Made by a program: the position numbers and the translations under genes. A DNA stretch of 64,000 bases from Pyronema omphalodes (lineage: Eukaryota > Ascomycota > Pezizomycetes > Pezizales > Pyronemataceae): the NCBI GenBank assembly GCA_024516155.1, contig JAJJXM010000042.1, positions 496,001-560,000 of the forward strand, written 5' to 3'. Below are positions 22,920-33,599 of this stretch, in pieces. Under the pieces are notes generated by a model, which made no database searches, was not told where the DNA came from, and was given only the letters and a program-made list of their open reading frames with translations. Numbering within the stretch: the first letter of the stretch is position 1; each line of letters opens with the position of its first letter.

Positions 22920-24623
22920 CACGGCTACATATGTTGGGAGCATGTTATATCAGTAAAAGTAGGATAAGTAAGGAATAAGGAGAATGGAAGGAGGATATTT
23001 GAAGAAAGTACAAAAGGATGAGGACCCACGAGATAGTATGGATATACATGTCATGGAATAGGTGTAATTATACCACTCCTTACGTGTTTTTTTTTTCGAT
23101 CTATCGATGTAAGTATACCACCACCACTACTACCACTACTACTACTATACCGAGATTTTGTTGTGTTGGAAGTCAGTTGGAGCAAAGGAGGTTATTTGGA
23201 TGGACCAGAGAGCTGGGAGGATTATTTCGATTGGGATTTTGTTTGATATTGGGATTTCTATTTTTTTGTTTTGGTTTGGCTTGGCTGTCGGGGATTCAAG
23301 ATCCAGAGTATGAATGATGCCATGGGACCAGAACCTCACGACAGTTTTGTGGATAGCTGAGGATAGGGAAGTGGAGGAGAGGAGAACTTTTGAAGGGGAT
23401 TTTTGTTGGAGAGATACCATGGAGACTGGGTCAAAGGGCGTCCTGCATTTTTTTTTTTTTTTTTTTTTGTTTTTCCGTATTCTCTTTTTCTTTTTCTTTT
23501 TCTCTTTTTTTTTTTTGTTTTTTTGCTTTCATGGAGTTTGGATATTTTTGTTAATGCTGTTTTTCTTTTTGAGTTTTGTTTGTTTGTTTTTCTTTTTCGT
23601 TTTTTTTTTTTTTTTTTCCCGGAAAGAATGATATGAATGTTTTCCCAAAATAAATCTGTGGTGTGGTGTGTGGTGTGATGTGTGATGTGAATGGGCATGT
23701 TGAGTGAAACTTAATTGCGGAAAGAAGGTTGGGTTGATTAATCCTTAATGGTTACATACATACACACATGCGACAGAATTGGGTTTACTGTATGTCGCCA
23801 TGTCACCAGTGTACACGCGCAGCTCGGCAGGCCATTCCTCCATTCCTTTCTTTTCATCTACTGCGCATTTCAAGCATTTCTGCGCATCCATCAAGTCCAA
23901 CGCCAACGCCGCCAACGCCAACATAACCCCCGCTTTTAATGACCACCGGCCAGCCAGCTTAACACCACGTGATACGCGAACGTCTGTTACTGTACGCGCT
24001 CGAAAAATCACGCTAAACCCTACCCCAGCACGTTCGTGTAAGACGAACGAGACCTTTGAAGCAGAAACCAGAAACCAGAAACGTCCCGAACGATACTTAC
24101 GAGGTCGAGGTCCAGGTTGGTTGGATTGGATTGGATTGATATTGTGGAACCTGAACCTGCTGAATACGCTGAACCCGACGAACCCGACGAACCCGACGAA
24201 CCCGACAACCACCCCACACACACGCACACACACACACACGATAACTTGCCGATTCGCCGACTTGCCGACCTCTACGATTCTTTACGATTCTTTACGTCGC
24301 GTTCTACGAAGCCAGAAGCCAGAAGCCAGAAGCCAGAAGCCAGAAGCCAGCAACCAGCAACTAGAAGTCGGGAGTTGGAACAGAAGTTGGATCAGAAGCT
24401 TAACCACACCGAAGAACCGCCTACGCCGCACCGTTACGCACCGCTAGCTATAGCTACAGCTACGCCTACAGAGACGGCTACAGAGACGATTATATGGGCA
24501 ACAATACGGTCGTTTCGTAATACGGATACAGATACAGATATAGTTGCCTACCGAGCAGCTCGATATAATACCCACCCACCGCCCCCCACCACCCCATCCA
24601 CCCACCACCCCCCCACCGCCCCA
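22920..24623. other. Intergenic: 3' end of the C2H2 gene, promoter and leader of the ASPM-like gene
   Basis: It contains T-rich low-complexity tracts (23448-23470, 23490-23620), a GTGTGGTGTG stretch and, nearer the ASPM start, short tandem repeats: GAACCCGAC units (24170-24207), a CACA run (24215-24240) and CCAGAAG units (24311-24350). A frame continuous with the ASPM gene extends upstream to 24117 but consists of these repeats, so I regard it as leader. Confidence 0.55.
24170..24350 (+). repeat. Short tandem repeats in the ASPM leader
   Basis: Four GAACCCGAC units, an alternating CA run and about five CCAGAAG units follow each other. All are upstream of the chosen start codon. Confidence 0.85.
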
Positions 24624-27600
24624 ATGCCCTCATCCGGCCTAACACCCTACACCGAAACCCCATGTCCAAATCCCAACGCCGATAGCTGGGCCCTAGACGG
24701 AGAACCAGACAACGACTCCGCGGGGGATATCGACGACTTTGATGTTACCCTGGCTCCGCTTGATGATCCTGGATTTTTGGCTAGACATACTCATAAGGGG
24801 AAGGGTTTGAAGGCCAGTAGAGCTTTGAGGAAACCGAGGAGAGATAGTGCCAGGGAAATACAGGCCCCCCAGGGCTCCCAGGGCTCCCAGGTGCCGGCTG
24901 TGGTGAGACGGGATACTCAGGGTGCTCAGGGTGCTCAGGGGATTCAGGGTCCGGCAATGAGAAGGGAAACGCAAGGACCTGGACCTACTAATCGAAGGGA
25001 TACTCAGACGCATGCTTTTTTGAAGAGTCAGCCGCGAAGAGAAACTGGGAATTCACAGCCTCAGATTCAGACTACGAAACCTGCGGCGCCGGGTAGAAGG
25101 GAAACTCAAGCTCAATCTACACAACTTCCCCAAGCTCCTCCGAAGACTATACCGAAATCTGGCCCGTTGAAGTTACCTACGAAACGAGATTCCGGTGATG
25201 GGGCAAGGAAAACTGAGGGTGCGGTTATACCGCTGGAGGATGCTCCTATGCGTGAGGTGATGGAGGAACAAAGACCGGAGTTAAGGAGGCAGACTACACA
25301 TCGTGGATTAGCGGCACCACCGAGGAGAAGGGATACGCAGAAACATGAGGAGGTGGTGATACCAGCGGAGGAGGAATTACAGTACATGAGGAGGGAGTCG
25401 GCGGAAGAAAAGCGACGGGAATCTGTAGAGGAACCTAGAGGGAGAGGATTAGCGGCTCCTCCTAGGAGGTTGAAGGATATTCAAAAGCCTGTTGATCAGG
25501 ATATTATAGCATCTGAGGAGGTTCTGGATAAACGTCCGCAGTCGGCTCTGGAGGAGGAATTGCAACATAATAGGCGGGAATCTGTGGAGGACCAGCGTCG
25601 AGAATCTGCGGAGGAGCCACGGGGTAGAGGGTTAGCGGCACCACCTAGGAGGTTGAAGGATATGCAAAAACCTGTCGATCAGGATATCGTAAATGCGGAG
25701 GTTCCAGAAAGACGTCGAGAATCAGCCGAGGAGCTTGCTGATCATCATCAACCACCGTCAGAATTAGCAGAAATCCATAATCCGCCACAACCTCCACTGC
25801 CTCAACAACCTCCACAGCGGCTGGGCTTAAATCAGAAACCTCGGAGACTGGGAGATAAAGCTCCTTCTAGACGACGGATAAGCCAGATATTGCTAGAAAG
25901 GCAGCAGAGAGTACAGGCACAACAAGAGGCTATGACCACTAACGATGACGTGGCTATGGCTGAAAAGAATGCCTTAATAGCACCTTTCCCGGTTAAACGA
26001 GAAGCTCCAAAGGGCAATGAGGAACCGCCTAGGAAACGAATAAGTGCACGGTCACCACTGAGGAAAAGTGCGAGATTGTCAGATAATGCAACAAAAGCTG
26101 TGGTCAAGAAACCACCGGTGCCACAACAAGCTCCAGCTCCTTCTCAGCCGCTGTTTAGGAAACCTGATAATCCGGCAGTAAGAAGATCTTCTAGACATAA
26201 TAAGAGATCTGCGGATGATAGCTTGTTGGAGGATGATCATTCTTTTGTTTCGGTTTCCAGTGGATATTCTTCTGCTGCACCTGGAGAATTGAGGTTAAAG
26301 AAACGGGTAAAAACTTCGCTTGGAAGCCTTCCTTCGCCGCCGTCTCTTACCCAGGAAGAGGAAGACGAGTTGTTACCGCCGGCTATCGAGGGATTAATAC
26401 CCGGCCCTATTCGCCCCAAGAAACGACCCTTGGATCCTGTCCTTAATGATAATATTGAGCGAGTGGAAATGTATGAAGATTCTTGGCTGGAGTCACAAGA
26501 ATCTGCAGTGTCTCAGCTTTTGAACCAGCTTCTTTCTCGCTATTGTCCAGCACCGGTGGGGAAAGACCGATTATCGTTACGGAGAGAATTCCTAGTTGCG
26601 TATGGAGCTGCACCATTTCCTATGGTTTATAAACGATTATCTGCTGCTCTTCTTTTTGGTACTTTGTCCATTACCCAGGATTTTCTCGAAAAGAGTTCGG
26701 TGGGAAGATTAAATCGACCCGCTGCGGCTACTTCAGATCCATATTGTGGTTGGGGACATGATGTCGGTACTAAAAGGAGTTTTATGACGCTTCTAGTCGG
26801 ATCTTATGATCGAATGGCATTGATTACAGCGCTGGAAGTAGTTGTGGGTAGAGAAATGTTTGCTAATGCACAACCCGAGGAATCTCAAAGGAAGATATTA
26901 GACACTTTTATCGAGCGGTATCTCATTAGATCTGAAGATATTATGGCTCAACCTGTGGATAAAACGAAAGATAAAAAGGGCTCCAATTCGGAGGATGAAG
27001 ATCGAGGTACTCCGGCTTGGTTTTTGAGGAGGACTTTATTGAGGACTTTGATGTTGATTTTATTGCTTGATAAGGCGAAGGCGGGGGGTATGTTGGGATC
27101 GCAGTTGTTGTTCCAGAAGGTAATTTCCTCTGTATTTTTTAAACTTGACAAAACTAAATTTACGAATTATCAGGAATCGCCGCATAAATCTTCACTCTCA
27201 ATCCTTCAAGCATTGTCGAAATTTTTAATGCCTTCTTTTGGCGACGTTTCTAAACCTCTGTCCCACCTGAACTATACTTTGGAGACGGTTCAACCCCCGC
27301 TATCAGAATTCGACTATAGCATCAATAACCTCGCCACCGATTTACGGGATGGAGTCCGTCTAGCCCGTATCGTTGAAGTCCTCCATTCTCGCTCACAGAC
27401 CTCCCTCCTCTCCTCCTCTGGATGCCAGCCTGAGGAAGAATGGCCGCTGACTCCCAAACTCCAATTTCCTGCTAACTACCGTTTCCAAAAAACTGCCAAC
27501 GTCACCCTGGTTTTGAAATACCTGTCTGAGAATAGTGATTTCGAACACGGTATCTTTGCGAAAGACATCATAGATGGACACCGAGAAAAAACAGTGGGGT

Positions 27601-29717
27601 TGCTGTGGACGCTTTTAACCAGTAAGGGACTGGATCTATTACTGGACTGGGACTTGGTTAGTCGGGAAACAAAAAGGCTTTACAAAGAAGAGCATATGAC
27701 CGAAGAAGAGGTAAAGAATGGCGATTACGCCTCGTTACTGAAGAGCTGGGCGTCCGTAATAGCGGCAAAGAACGGACTTGTTGTACGTGGCTGGACAGGC
27801 TTCGCAGATGGCAGAGCCTTCGATGCTATAGTACGGGAGTACCAGCAGTATCTTCCCTCCCGGTCTTCTTCTGGTTCGGAACCTACAACCCTCGCGGAAA
27901 AATTGAAAGCTATTGGATGTAATAGCTATTTCTGCAATCTTTTCTCCTCTGCTTCAATGGCGGCAACAAGCAGGATTTTCTCACCATCTTTTATAACCTT
28001 GGCGTTATCGTACCTTTGCTCACGTCTGGTTGCTCCCTCGATAATGGAACGTGCAGCAATGATTATCCAACGCTCCTTCCGCCATCGGAAATTCATCACA
28101 AACCTTTCGCAACGTCTCAGGTTACTAATCCTAGCACACTCCGCCGCAGAAATTGTTCGTCCAAGACTAGCTGCTATAACTATCCAACGAGCATACCGTG
28201 CTTTCTTACATAAGAAAATTCAAAATCTTATCCAATATACAACCTCTATTCAAACCTTTAGTCGGGGATACTTGGCACGTCAGAAACTTCAGAGAGAGAT
28301 GAATGCGGTTTCGCTGATACAGAAAAGATGGCGAAATATTCGTGATCGTCGCTTCCAGGAACGTATTAAGAAAGCTAGTCAGGGTTTAACTGATGTACAA
28401 GCGCTTATTCGTGGTTATCTTACGCGCCGAGACATCACGGAGAAATCACGGGCTATCACTATCATCGGAAACTGGTGGCACAGTATCCTCCTTATTCGGC
28501 AGGCTCAACAACAACTCCAGCAACTCCGCCGAGAAAAGGCCGTTACAACAATCTGGCACTGGTGGCACAACATCCTCCTTATCCGGGAAGCTCAACAACA
28601 ACTCCAGCAGCTCCGTCGGGAAAAAGCTGCCACTACAATCGCGAATTGGTGGTACGGAACGCTATCCATTCGTCGTGCGAAGCACCAGCTTAACGAGTTA
28701 AAATTCGCACGCTCGGTTACTGTGATAAGCCACTGGTGGGCCAGTATTCTTCTAACCCGCCGCGAGAGAAGCCACTTTCTTTCTCTTCGCACCACAACCA
28801 TATTTCTTCAACAGCGTCGTCGAGAAACCATTACCGCACGCAACACCCACAAAAATTACCTCCTCCTCCTCTCCACCGTCGCAAATCTTAAAGCCCCTAT
28901 CATCCGTCGACGTCTAGAATTATCCGCAGCAACCCTAATCCAGCGTCTCTGGCGTCAACGCTCAGGATTAATAAAATTCCGCAACCGTCGCAAGAAAATT
29001 ATTACCCTGCAATGCTTAATCCGTGGCTACCTTACCCGCCTCGCATCCATTGGAAGAATCCGTATCATCCATCGTCGACTAGCTTCCATAACCCCAAAAC
29101 CTGAAGAAACTTTAAGCTCCCGTACTAAACAAGCTTTAGCCACGCTACAAGGCCCGGGAAAAATAGGCATTCCAAAAGCATTACAGCAGCTGGAAGAAAA
29201 AGCCGCCTTGTCGAAAACATGTGCGAAAATCATCGTCATGGATGAAAAAGCCTTCGATGCATTATTGGGGTATATTGAAACCGTCCTCCCGGTAGCAATA
29301 AAGAATACCATGGGTATGGCGGCGAGATCCTTGGCATCTGCAGTTAATATCCTGGGGTCGATTGCGAAGGTTGAGGCCCTGGTGGCTGTTGTAACGGCCC
29401 AGATGGGACCCGCATCGCTGAAAAGGGATACGTGGAATGTTTTGTTGGCGGTTGTCGAGGCGACGAAATTGGCTTCGGGCGGTACCATCGTCAATGCGGT
29501 TTTTGTTTCGGCTTGTGAGGCTTTGGTCAGGTTTTCGATGGCTGTTAGGAGGAGGCTGTTGGTGAGGAAAAAGTGGGCGGAGAGATTGAGGGAGGTGGTT
29601 AAAACGGTGGAGGAACAGCGGAGGAAAAGAGGTGCTGGGGTGGATTTGGGGAGGAATGCGTTGGTTGCGGAGTTGAGGGGGTTGTTGGGAGATGAGATGG
29701 GGAAGTTGGAGAAATGA
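24624..29717 (+). CDS. ASPM-like abnormal spindle protein (calponin-homology and IQ repeats)
   Basis: The product is a homolog of ASPM/Asp, a spindle-pole and microtubule minus-end protein that binds calmodulin-like light chains. I start at 24624 (MPSSGLTPYTETPCPN). Residues 1-500 are basic and disordered, with RRETQ repeats and duplicated GRGLAAPPRR blocks. A helical region follows (RREFLVAYGAAPFPMVYKR). A calponin-homology domain begins at about residue 893 (LATDLRDGVRLARIVEVL). IQ-type motifs extend from about 1144 to 1475 (IIQRSFRHRKF, LIRGYLTRR, LIQRLWRQR). Four tandem 29-residue helices with WW cores lie at 28452-28799. A C-terminal helical domain ends the protein. The stretch 27120-27173 (54 nt, GT...CAG, A/T-rich) interrupts family-like sequence between LLFQK and ESPHKSS and is probably an in-frame intron, giving 1679 instead of 1697 residues. 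Confidence 0.93.
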   Translation: MPSSGLTPYTETPCPNPNADSWALDGEPDNDSAGDIDDFDVTLAPLDDPGFLARHTHKGKGLKASRALRKPRRDSAREIQAPQGSQGSQVPAVVRRDTQGAQGAQGIQGPAMRRETQGPGPTNRRDTQTHAFLKSQPRRETGNSQPQIQTTKPAAPGRRETQAQSTQLPQAPPKTIPKSGPLKLPTKRDSGDGARKTEGAVIPLEDAPMREVMEEQRPELRRQTTHRGLAAPPRRRDTQKHEEVVIPAEEELQYMRRESAEEKRRESVEEPRGRGLAAPPRRLKDIQKPVDQDIIASEEVLDKRPQSALEEELQHNRRESVEDQRRESAEEPRGRGLAAPPRRLKDMQKPVDQDIVNAEVPERRRESAEELADHHQPPSELAEIHNPPQPPLPQQPPQRLGLNQKPRRLGDKAPSRRRISQILLERQQRVQAQQEAMTTNDDVAMAEKNALIAPFPVKREAPKGNEEPPRKRISARSPLRKSARLSDNATKAVVKKPPVPQQAPAPSQPLFRKPDNPAVRRSSRHNKRSADDSLLEDDHSFVSVSSGYSSAAPGELRLKKRVKTSLGSLPSPPSLTQEEEDELLPPAIEGLIPGPIRPKKRPLDPVLNDNIERVEMYEDSWLESQESAVSQLLNQLLSRYCPAPVGKDRLSLRREFLVAYGAAPFPMVYKRLSAALLFGTLSITQDFLEKSSVGRLNRPAAATSDPYCGWGHDVGTKRSFMTLLVGSYDRMALITALEVVVGREMFANAQPEESQRKILDTFIERYLIRSEDIMAQPVDKTKDKKGSNSEDEDRGTPAWFLRRTLLRTLMLILLLDKAKAGGMLGSQLLFQKVISSVFFKLDKTKFTNYQESPHKSSLSILQALSKFLMPSFGDVSKPLSHLNYTLETVQPPLSEFDYSINNLATDLRDGVRLARIVEVLHSRSQTSLLSSSGCQPEEEWPLTPKLQFPANYRFQKTANVTLVLKYLSENSDFEHGIFAKDIIDGHREKTVGLLWTLLTSKGLDLLLDWDLVSRETKRLYKEEHMTEEEVKNGDYASLLKSWASVIAAKNGLVVRGWTGFADGRAFDAIVREYQQYLPSRSSSGSEPTTLAEKLKAIGCNSYFCNLFSSASMAATSRIFSPSFITLALSYLCSRLVAPSIMERAAMIIQRSFRHRKFITNLSQRLRLLILAHSAAEIVRPRLAAITIQRAYRAFLHKKIQNLIQYTTSIQTFSRGYLARQKLQREMNAVSLIQKRWRNIRDRRFQERIKKASQGLTDVQALIRGYLTRRDITEKSRAITIIGNWWHSILLIRQAQQQLQQLRREKAVTTIWHWWHNILLIREAQQQLQQLRREKAATTIANWWYGTLSIRRAKHQLNELKFARSVTVISHWWASILLTRRERSHFLSLRTTTIFLQQRRRETITARNTHKNYLLLLSTVANLKAPIIRRRLELSAATLIQRLWRQRSGLIKFRNRRKKIITLQCLIRGYLTRLASIGRIRIIHRRLASITPKPEETLSSRTKQALATLQGPGKIGIPKALQQLEEKAALSKTCAKIIVMDEKAFDALLGYIETVLPVAIKNTMGMAARSLASAVNILGSIAKVEALVAVVTAQMGPASLKRDTWNVLLAVVEATKLASGGTIVNAVFVSACEALVRFSMAVRRRLLVRKKWAERLREVVKTVEEQRRKRGAGVDLGRNALVAELRGLLGDEMGKLEK
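28452..28799 (+). repeat. Four tandem 87-bp units inside the ASPM-like gene
   Basis: Each unit encodes 29 residues with a WW core followed by ILLIR-type and QQLQQLRREK-type segments. Units 1 and 2 are nearly identical in DNA; units 3 and 4 have diverged. This suggests recent copying of an IQ-type helix. Confidence 0.85.
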
Positions 29718-31310
29718 TTGATGATTGGTGTGTGTGTGTGGGGTGGGGTGAGGGTGGGATGAGGGTGGGGGGGGGGGGGGGGCGGGGGGTGGTGGTAGTA
29801 GTGGTGGTAGTAGTGATGGTAGTGGTGATGGTAGTGGTGCTGGGAATAAAGTCTTCACCAACTTCAACCAAATCCATATCTGCAGCTTCATCTTAACCCA
29901 CAAAAAACCCCGTTCTTCCGAAAACATAAAACATAATTCGTTTTTTTTTTCTTTCTTTTTTTAATACCCCCCCCCCCCCCATTTTTCTCCCCCTCTCTAT
30001 ATGTATATTCTGTGAACAAGAACACGATATTTTGTTTGGGATTTCATAGGGGATTGGCTGCTTTTATTGGCTTGTTTTGTTGTTTTGGTGCGGTGTTTGG
30101 GGGGTTTGGGATTTTGCTTTGATTGGATTTGGATTGAATGGGATTTGGACTTGGATGGGATTGGACTTGGATGGGGTGTTTATGTTTTTTTTTTCTTTTT
30201 TTTTGTTGCTTATAGTACGTAGCTATTGACTATTGACTGTGGACTATTGACTGGAGAAATTACATCAACATCTCACATACTGGATAGCTTTTCCGTATTC
30301 GAAAATGTGAGATAATAGATTTCTTGCAGGGCAACATACGTGATGTATAGCTGAATATGGTTCAGTGAATTAATGAAATTACTGAAATGCTTCGCGCTGG
30401 GCTGCTCGGTTTTTGTTGCCTTGTTCTTAGTCATTTTGCGTTCCATGCTGCATGCTTCGTGCTTGAAAGCCGGAATTTTGAAGGATAGGATAGGATGAAG
30501 GATAGGATAGGATAGGATAGGATGAAGGATAGGATGAAGGATAGGATGAAGGATAGGATGAAGGATGAAGAGGTATTAGATAAGAGGATAAGAGAATTGA
30601 TGAAGGAACTTAGGCTGTTGAACTTGTTGAACTTGTTGAATTTGTCGGAGTTTACTGGTGTCGGGGAGAGCTATGTTTTGGATGTAGATTCGGTGTGGTT
30701 GGTGGTGTAGATTTGCTGTGGGTTGGTGGTGTTGGTGGTGTAGATTTGCTGTGGATTGTTGCTGTGGATTTTTGCTGTGGATTTGCTGTGGATTTTTGTT
30801 TTCTTTTATCCTAGCTACATCAAGAAAAATTACATTCTCCACTTCTGTTTACCCCATCAGGATGGCCTCTCTGTAACAATTAATGGTTATATCTACATAA
30901 ACAGATATATTTATTCTCAAATTGTAAAAAGCGAGGGATATATGGGAAAAACTATTTTCTGGTCTTGGGGGGGGGGGGGGGGGGTGCTGCATAATTTCCA
31001 AAGGGTTATTCGGTGTAATATCCATTCAACAGTTCACCAATGGGGTTTCTGGTACGTTATTTTGGCAGCATGCAGTTTTGAGGCATGTTACTAAGCAGTT
31101 ACAGGATGGAAATTTATTTTGTATTGACATGTTATCTTAACTGATGATTGCGGGTGGTCAAGAGGGTGATAAATTTCGCGGCCGTGTGTTATTGAAAATC
31201 TTTGTATATCATCATGAATGGAAATTAGTAAATCGATTATCGAACCTCTCGATGTACCATGAAACGAACGTCTGTGAATCACGGGTTGATTCATCTCTGT
31301 TGTACACACC
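29718..31310. other. Intergenic region right of the ASPM-like gene
   Basis: No gene is supported. It holds a poly-G run (29767-29782) followed by GTGGTAGT-rich sequence, a poly-C run near 29970, a GGATA/GGATGAA minisatellite (30481-30570), TTGCTGTGGATT-type repeats (30710-30795) and another poly-G run (30967-30984). Confidence 0.55.
30481..30570 (+). repeat. GGATA / GGATGAA minisatellite
   Basis: GGATA units alternate with GGATGAA units for about 90 bp. The open frame through it (MKDRMKDRMKD) is a product of the repeat. Confidence 0.9.
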
Positions 31311-31415
31311 GTGAATAACGCGATTCGCCGAGCGTCTTCACTTCGAAAGATTTATTATTCAATACACGTACATAGAATATTCATATTCTATTCCAACATC
31401 AATATATCCGTGCAA

Positions 31416-31438
31416 TCACGTGAATCACGGTATAAAAG
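31416..31438 (+). promoter_or_regulatory. Promoter of B1: TCACGTGA palindrome plus TATA box
   Basis: TCACGTGA (31416-31423) lies seven bases before TATAAAAG (31431-31438), about 145 bp upstream of the B1 ATG. The same pair at the same spacing occurs before B5 and B7. CACGTG is the binding core of bHLH factors; TATAAAAG is a near-consensus TATA box. Confidence 0.7.
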
Positions 31439-31581
31439 CCACAATCATGGAGTTATGTCAATCCTCTTTTTCCATTACCGATCATCACAAAGCACGCATA
31501 CCCCGATAATCTCCCACTTCAAGAAAATCCCGGCTTATCCAAATCCTCCATACAGTCCTTTATCTCCGCCACATTTTCAGC

Positions 31582-32247
31582 ATGTTCTCCCGCATCAAGA
31601 ACTCGATTTTAGGCACAGACGCAAAATACTGGGTCATTAAATGTCTCTACGGATGTTCTGATAACGAAAACGTTTTAGACGCCCTAATAATCTCGGGTAG
31701 TCAAGCGCAAGCAAACCGTATCGCCCGGAAATATCTCATTGAGCAAGTATCCATCGGCACCAAGCTATTATACATTACAATTTCCGGGGTTTCCTTATAC
31801 ATTAACCCTACGAATCCTAATCCCACTAAACTGGAACATGTGATAAGCGCATGGGCAGAACCACATCTGGCCGGCTATCAAAAAAATCCTCTGAGGTATT
31901 CGGATAGTGAATGTTTTTTTACATCTATTAATGTATTTGTACGAGCTGTGTTGTCGGCGCATAGTGCAGGTCCCTCAAAAAAAGATGCGGAGCTTTTTAA
32001 TGTTTATGAACTATATTGTGGGCCGAGATCACGGGATAGGTTACGTCGAAGCTGGGTGCGTAGAATAGCTGGGAAGAAGGATGTTGTTCGCTCGACAATT
32101 GAGGAAGCTTTTATTGATAAGTGTGTCACGATTAAAAAGGCTGAGTTTCGGAATATAAATGGGTTGTTGGATATTTGGTCTAGGCCTAGTATTGAGGGTG
32201 TTATGCCGGGGCACTTGCTTTTGGCTTGGGCAACACCGGTGTTTTAG
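31582..32247 (+). CDS. Family B protein, copy B1 (221 aa, unknown function)
   Basis: I recognise no family. The start MFSRIKNSIL is shared in form (MFS.(I/M)KNS.L) by all complete copies. Conserved blocks are IKCLYGCSDNENVLDALIISGSQ at residues about 18-40, SGVSLYINPTNPNPTKLEH, AWAEPHLAGYQKN, RYSDSECFFTSINV, LYCGPRSRDR and the end RPSIEGVMPGHLLLAWATPVF. There is no signal peptide; the protein looks soluble with a hydrophobic middle. Between this copy and the B5/B7 type many residues differ but length and blocks are kept, which suggests selection for function. The TATA promoter is intact. Downstream by 720 bp lies C2. Confidence 0.7.
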   Translation: MFSRIKNSILGTDAKYWVIKCLYGCSDNENVLDALIISGSQAQANRIARKYLIEQVSIGTKLLYITISGVSLYINPTNPNPTKLEHVISAWAEPHLAGYQKNPLRYSDSECFFTSINVFVRAVLSAHSAGPSKKDAELFNVYELYCGPRSRDRLRRSWVRRIAGKKDVVRSTIEEAFIDKCVTIKKAEFRNINGLLDIWSRPSIEGVMPGHLLLAWATPVF

Positions 32248-32460
32248 GTTGCGGTGGAGTGGTTTTATCCGGGATTCTTCTTTGTCATGTCTTGGCTTTT
32301 GTATGTACTGGTTTCCAGTATTGATTATCTTTTGATTATAGCTGTTTTGTAAGTTGTAATGAGGTTGGTTATTGTGAATACGGTATGTGATTCATCTCGG
32401 GATTTGAAATATGCTGGTTTCCAGACTCAGTCTTCGGACGATAAGAAATGGTAGCATCAG

Positions 32461-32658
32461 ATGGAGCTACATCAGGCATTTTTGGTGGTTGCGCTTGCGG
32501 TCCGTATTTGCAAATTTTGTGGTAGGTGCCATCAAGTTGATACAGGACGCGAATACCGCTTTGCGGTCCAAACTCCAGCCCAGGAGATAATCGGTTTATT
32601 GCTCAAGTCGGACATTGCATCGTTATACTATGTATCACAATCAGCATCCCTCGGTTGA
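32461..32658 (+). CDS. Short Cys-containing frame between B1 and C2 (65 aa, doubtful)
   Basis: The frame starts MELHQAFLVVALAVRICKFC, giving a short hydrophobic N-terminus, then CKFCGRCHQ, a possible metal-binding cluster. It ends YYVSQSASLG. A longer open version lies at 38247-38486 and one cut by a stop at 12133-12257. It could be a small protein or part of the C leader. Confidence 0.3.
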   Translation: MELHQAFLVVALAVRICKFCGRCHQVDTGREYRFAVQTPAQEIIGLLLKSDIASLYYVSQSASLG

Positions 32659-32966
32659 CTGAGTGTCTGAGTCCCGATAGTGTTAATGTTTAGGCTGTTT
32701 AGTAGCAAAGCTAAAGCCTGATATACGGAGAACTGAAGAATACGCATGATGACTGAATGGAAATGATATGTCTCATTACATGCAGCTAGCGGTGCTTCCA
32801 TTTCATTATCCAAACTTTCAAGAACTATTTATTATCTCTATCGTCGACAGTCTTCTTCTCCCCCATATCTCTGCACAACACCACTCGAGCCATACAAGAC
32901 GTCTCTTCAAAAGAAATAATTAATCTAGACACTATTTATCACACAAAGCTACACCGTACACAAAAA

Positions 32967-33272
32967 ATGGAAACCCCCAACCAGCCAGTACCTTCGGTTA
33001 GCACAGAGTCCACAACGCCGAAGATTCCTTCAGCACTACGTACCACCCCGTCTGAATCACCGAAGAAAACTGTTACTTGGGCTCGAATGAAAGAGGTAAG
33101 AACTTACGACAAAGATCTCCCGCTAACAGAAACTCCGGGAGCAAGCGAAGGAGAGGTAAGCAGAGATGAAGAAGAAATTAGAAAGCCTCCGAAAAGCAGA
33201 TGGTGGAGTCTGAGTCATCGGCCGAAAATGTCCGAAAATGGACTGTATAGTACTACATGGAAGAATGTATAG
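32967..33272 (+). CDS. Family C protein, copy C2 (101 aa, longest copy)
   Basis: Function unknown. The start is METPNQPVPSVS, followed by KKTVTWARMKEVR at about residues 34-46, a Pro/Glu-rich linker, RWWSLS at about 79-84 and the end LYSTTWKNV. The end lines up with LYTTKWEDL of family A, which shows that the shared module reaches to the terminal Trp. C1 and C3 stop at that Trp. A CT-rich leader with TCTTCTTCTCCCCC precedes the ATG by about 120 bp. KTVTW resembles a PP1 docking motif, but this is untested. Confidence 0.65.
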   Translation: METPNQPVPSVSTESTTPKIPSALRTTPSESPKKTVTWARMKEVRTYDKDLPLTETPGASEGEVSRDEEEIRKPPKSRWWSLSHRPKMSENGLYSTTWKNV

Positions 33273-33599
33273 GATGACGAGATTATTGATACAAAAGTAC
33301 GGTAATATGGTAGTATGGAAGAAAATATTTTAGTTTAATTGTTATAGTAAATTTACATTGATCGTTTTTATAGAGTATGTTCTTTTGCTTGGTATTCTAG
33401 GTATGTGTTTTTTATTCGTTTTAGTTTTTGTTCGTTTTAAGCCGCACAGCATCTGTCGTTACGCCTGTTGTAACGGATTCTTTATTGTAAATAAGGCAAT
33501 TCGTTTTGTGATTTGAAAACAAAAAGGTTCTTGTACTTATGTAATAGGTGTAGGGTATTTACAAACAAATAGTTCAGGGGAGGTTTATGGGGACCAAAC

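Noticed and set aside
23314..23698. Phe-rich and Lys-rich frames near 23.5 kb
   Set aside because: They are translations of long T tracts downstream of the C2H2 gene.
24117..24623. Upstream extension of the ASPM-like frame by 169 codons
   Set aside because: It is made of short tandem repeats (GAACCCGAC, CA, CCAGAAG); a family-like N-terminus starts at 24624.
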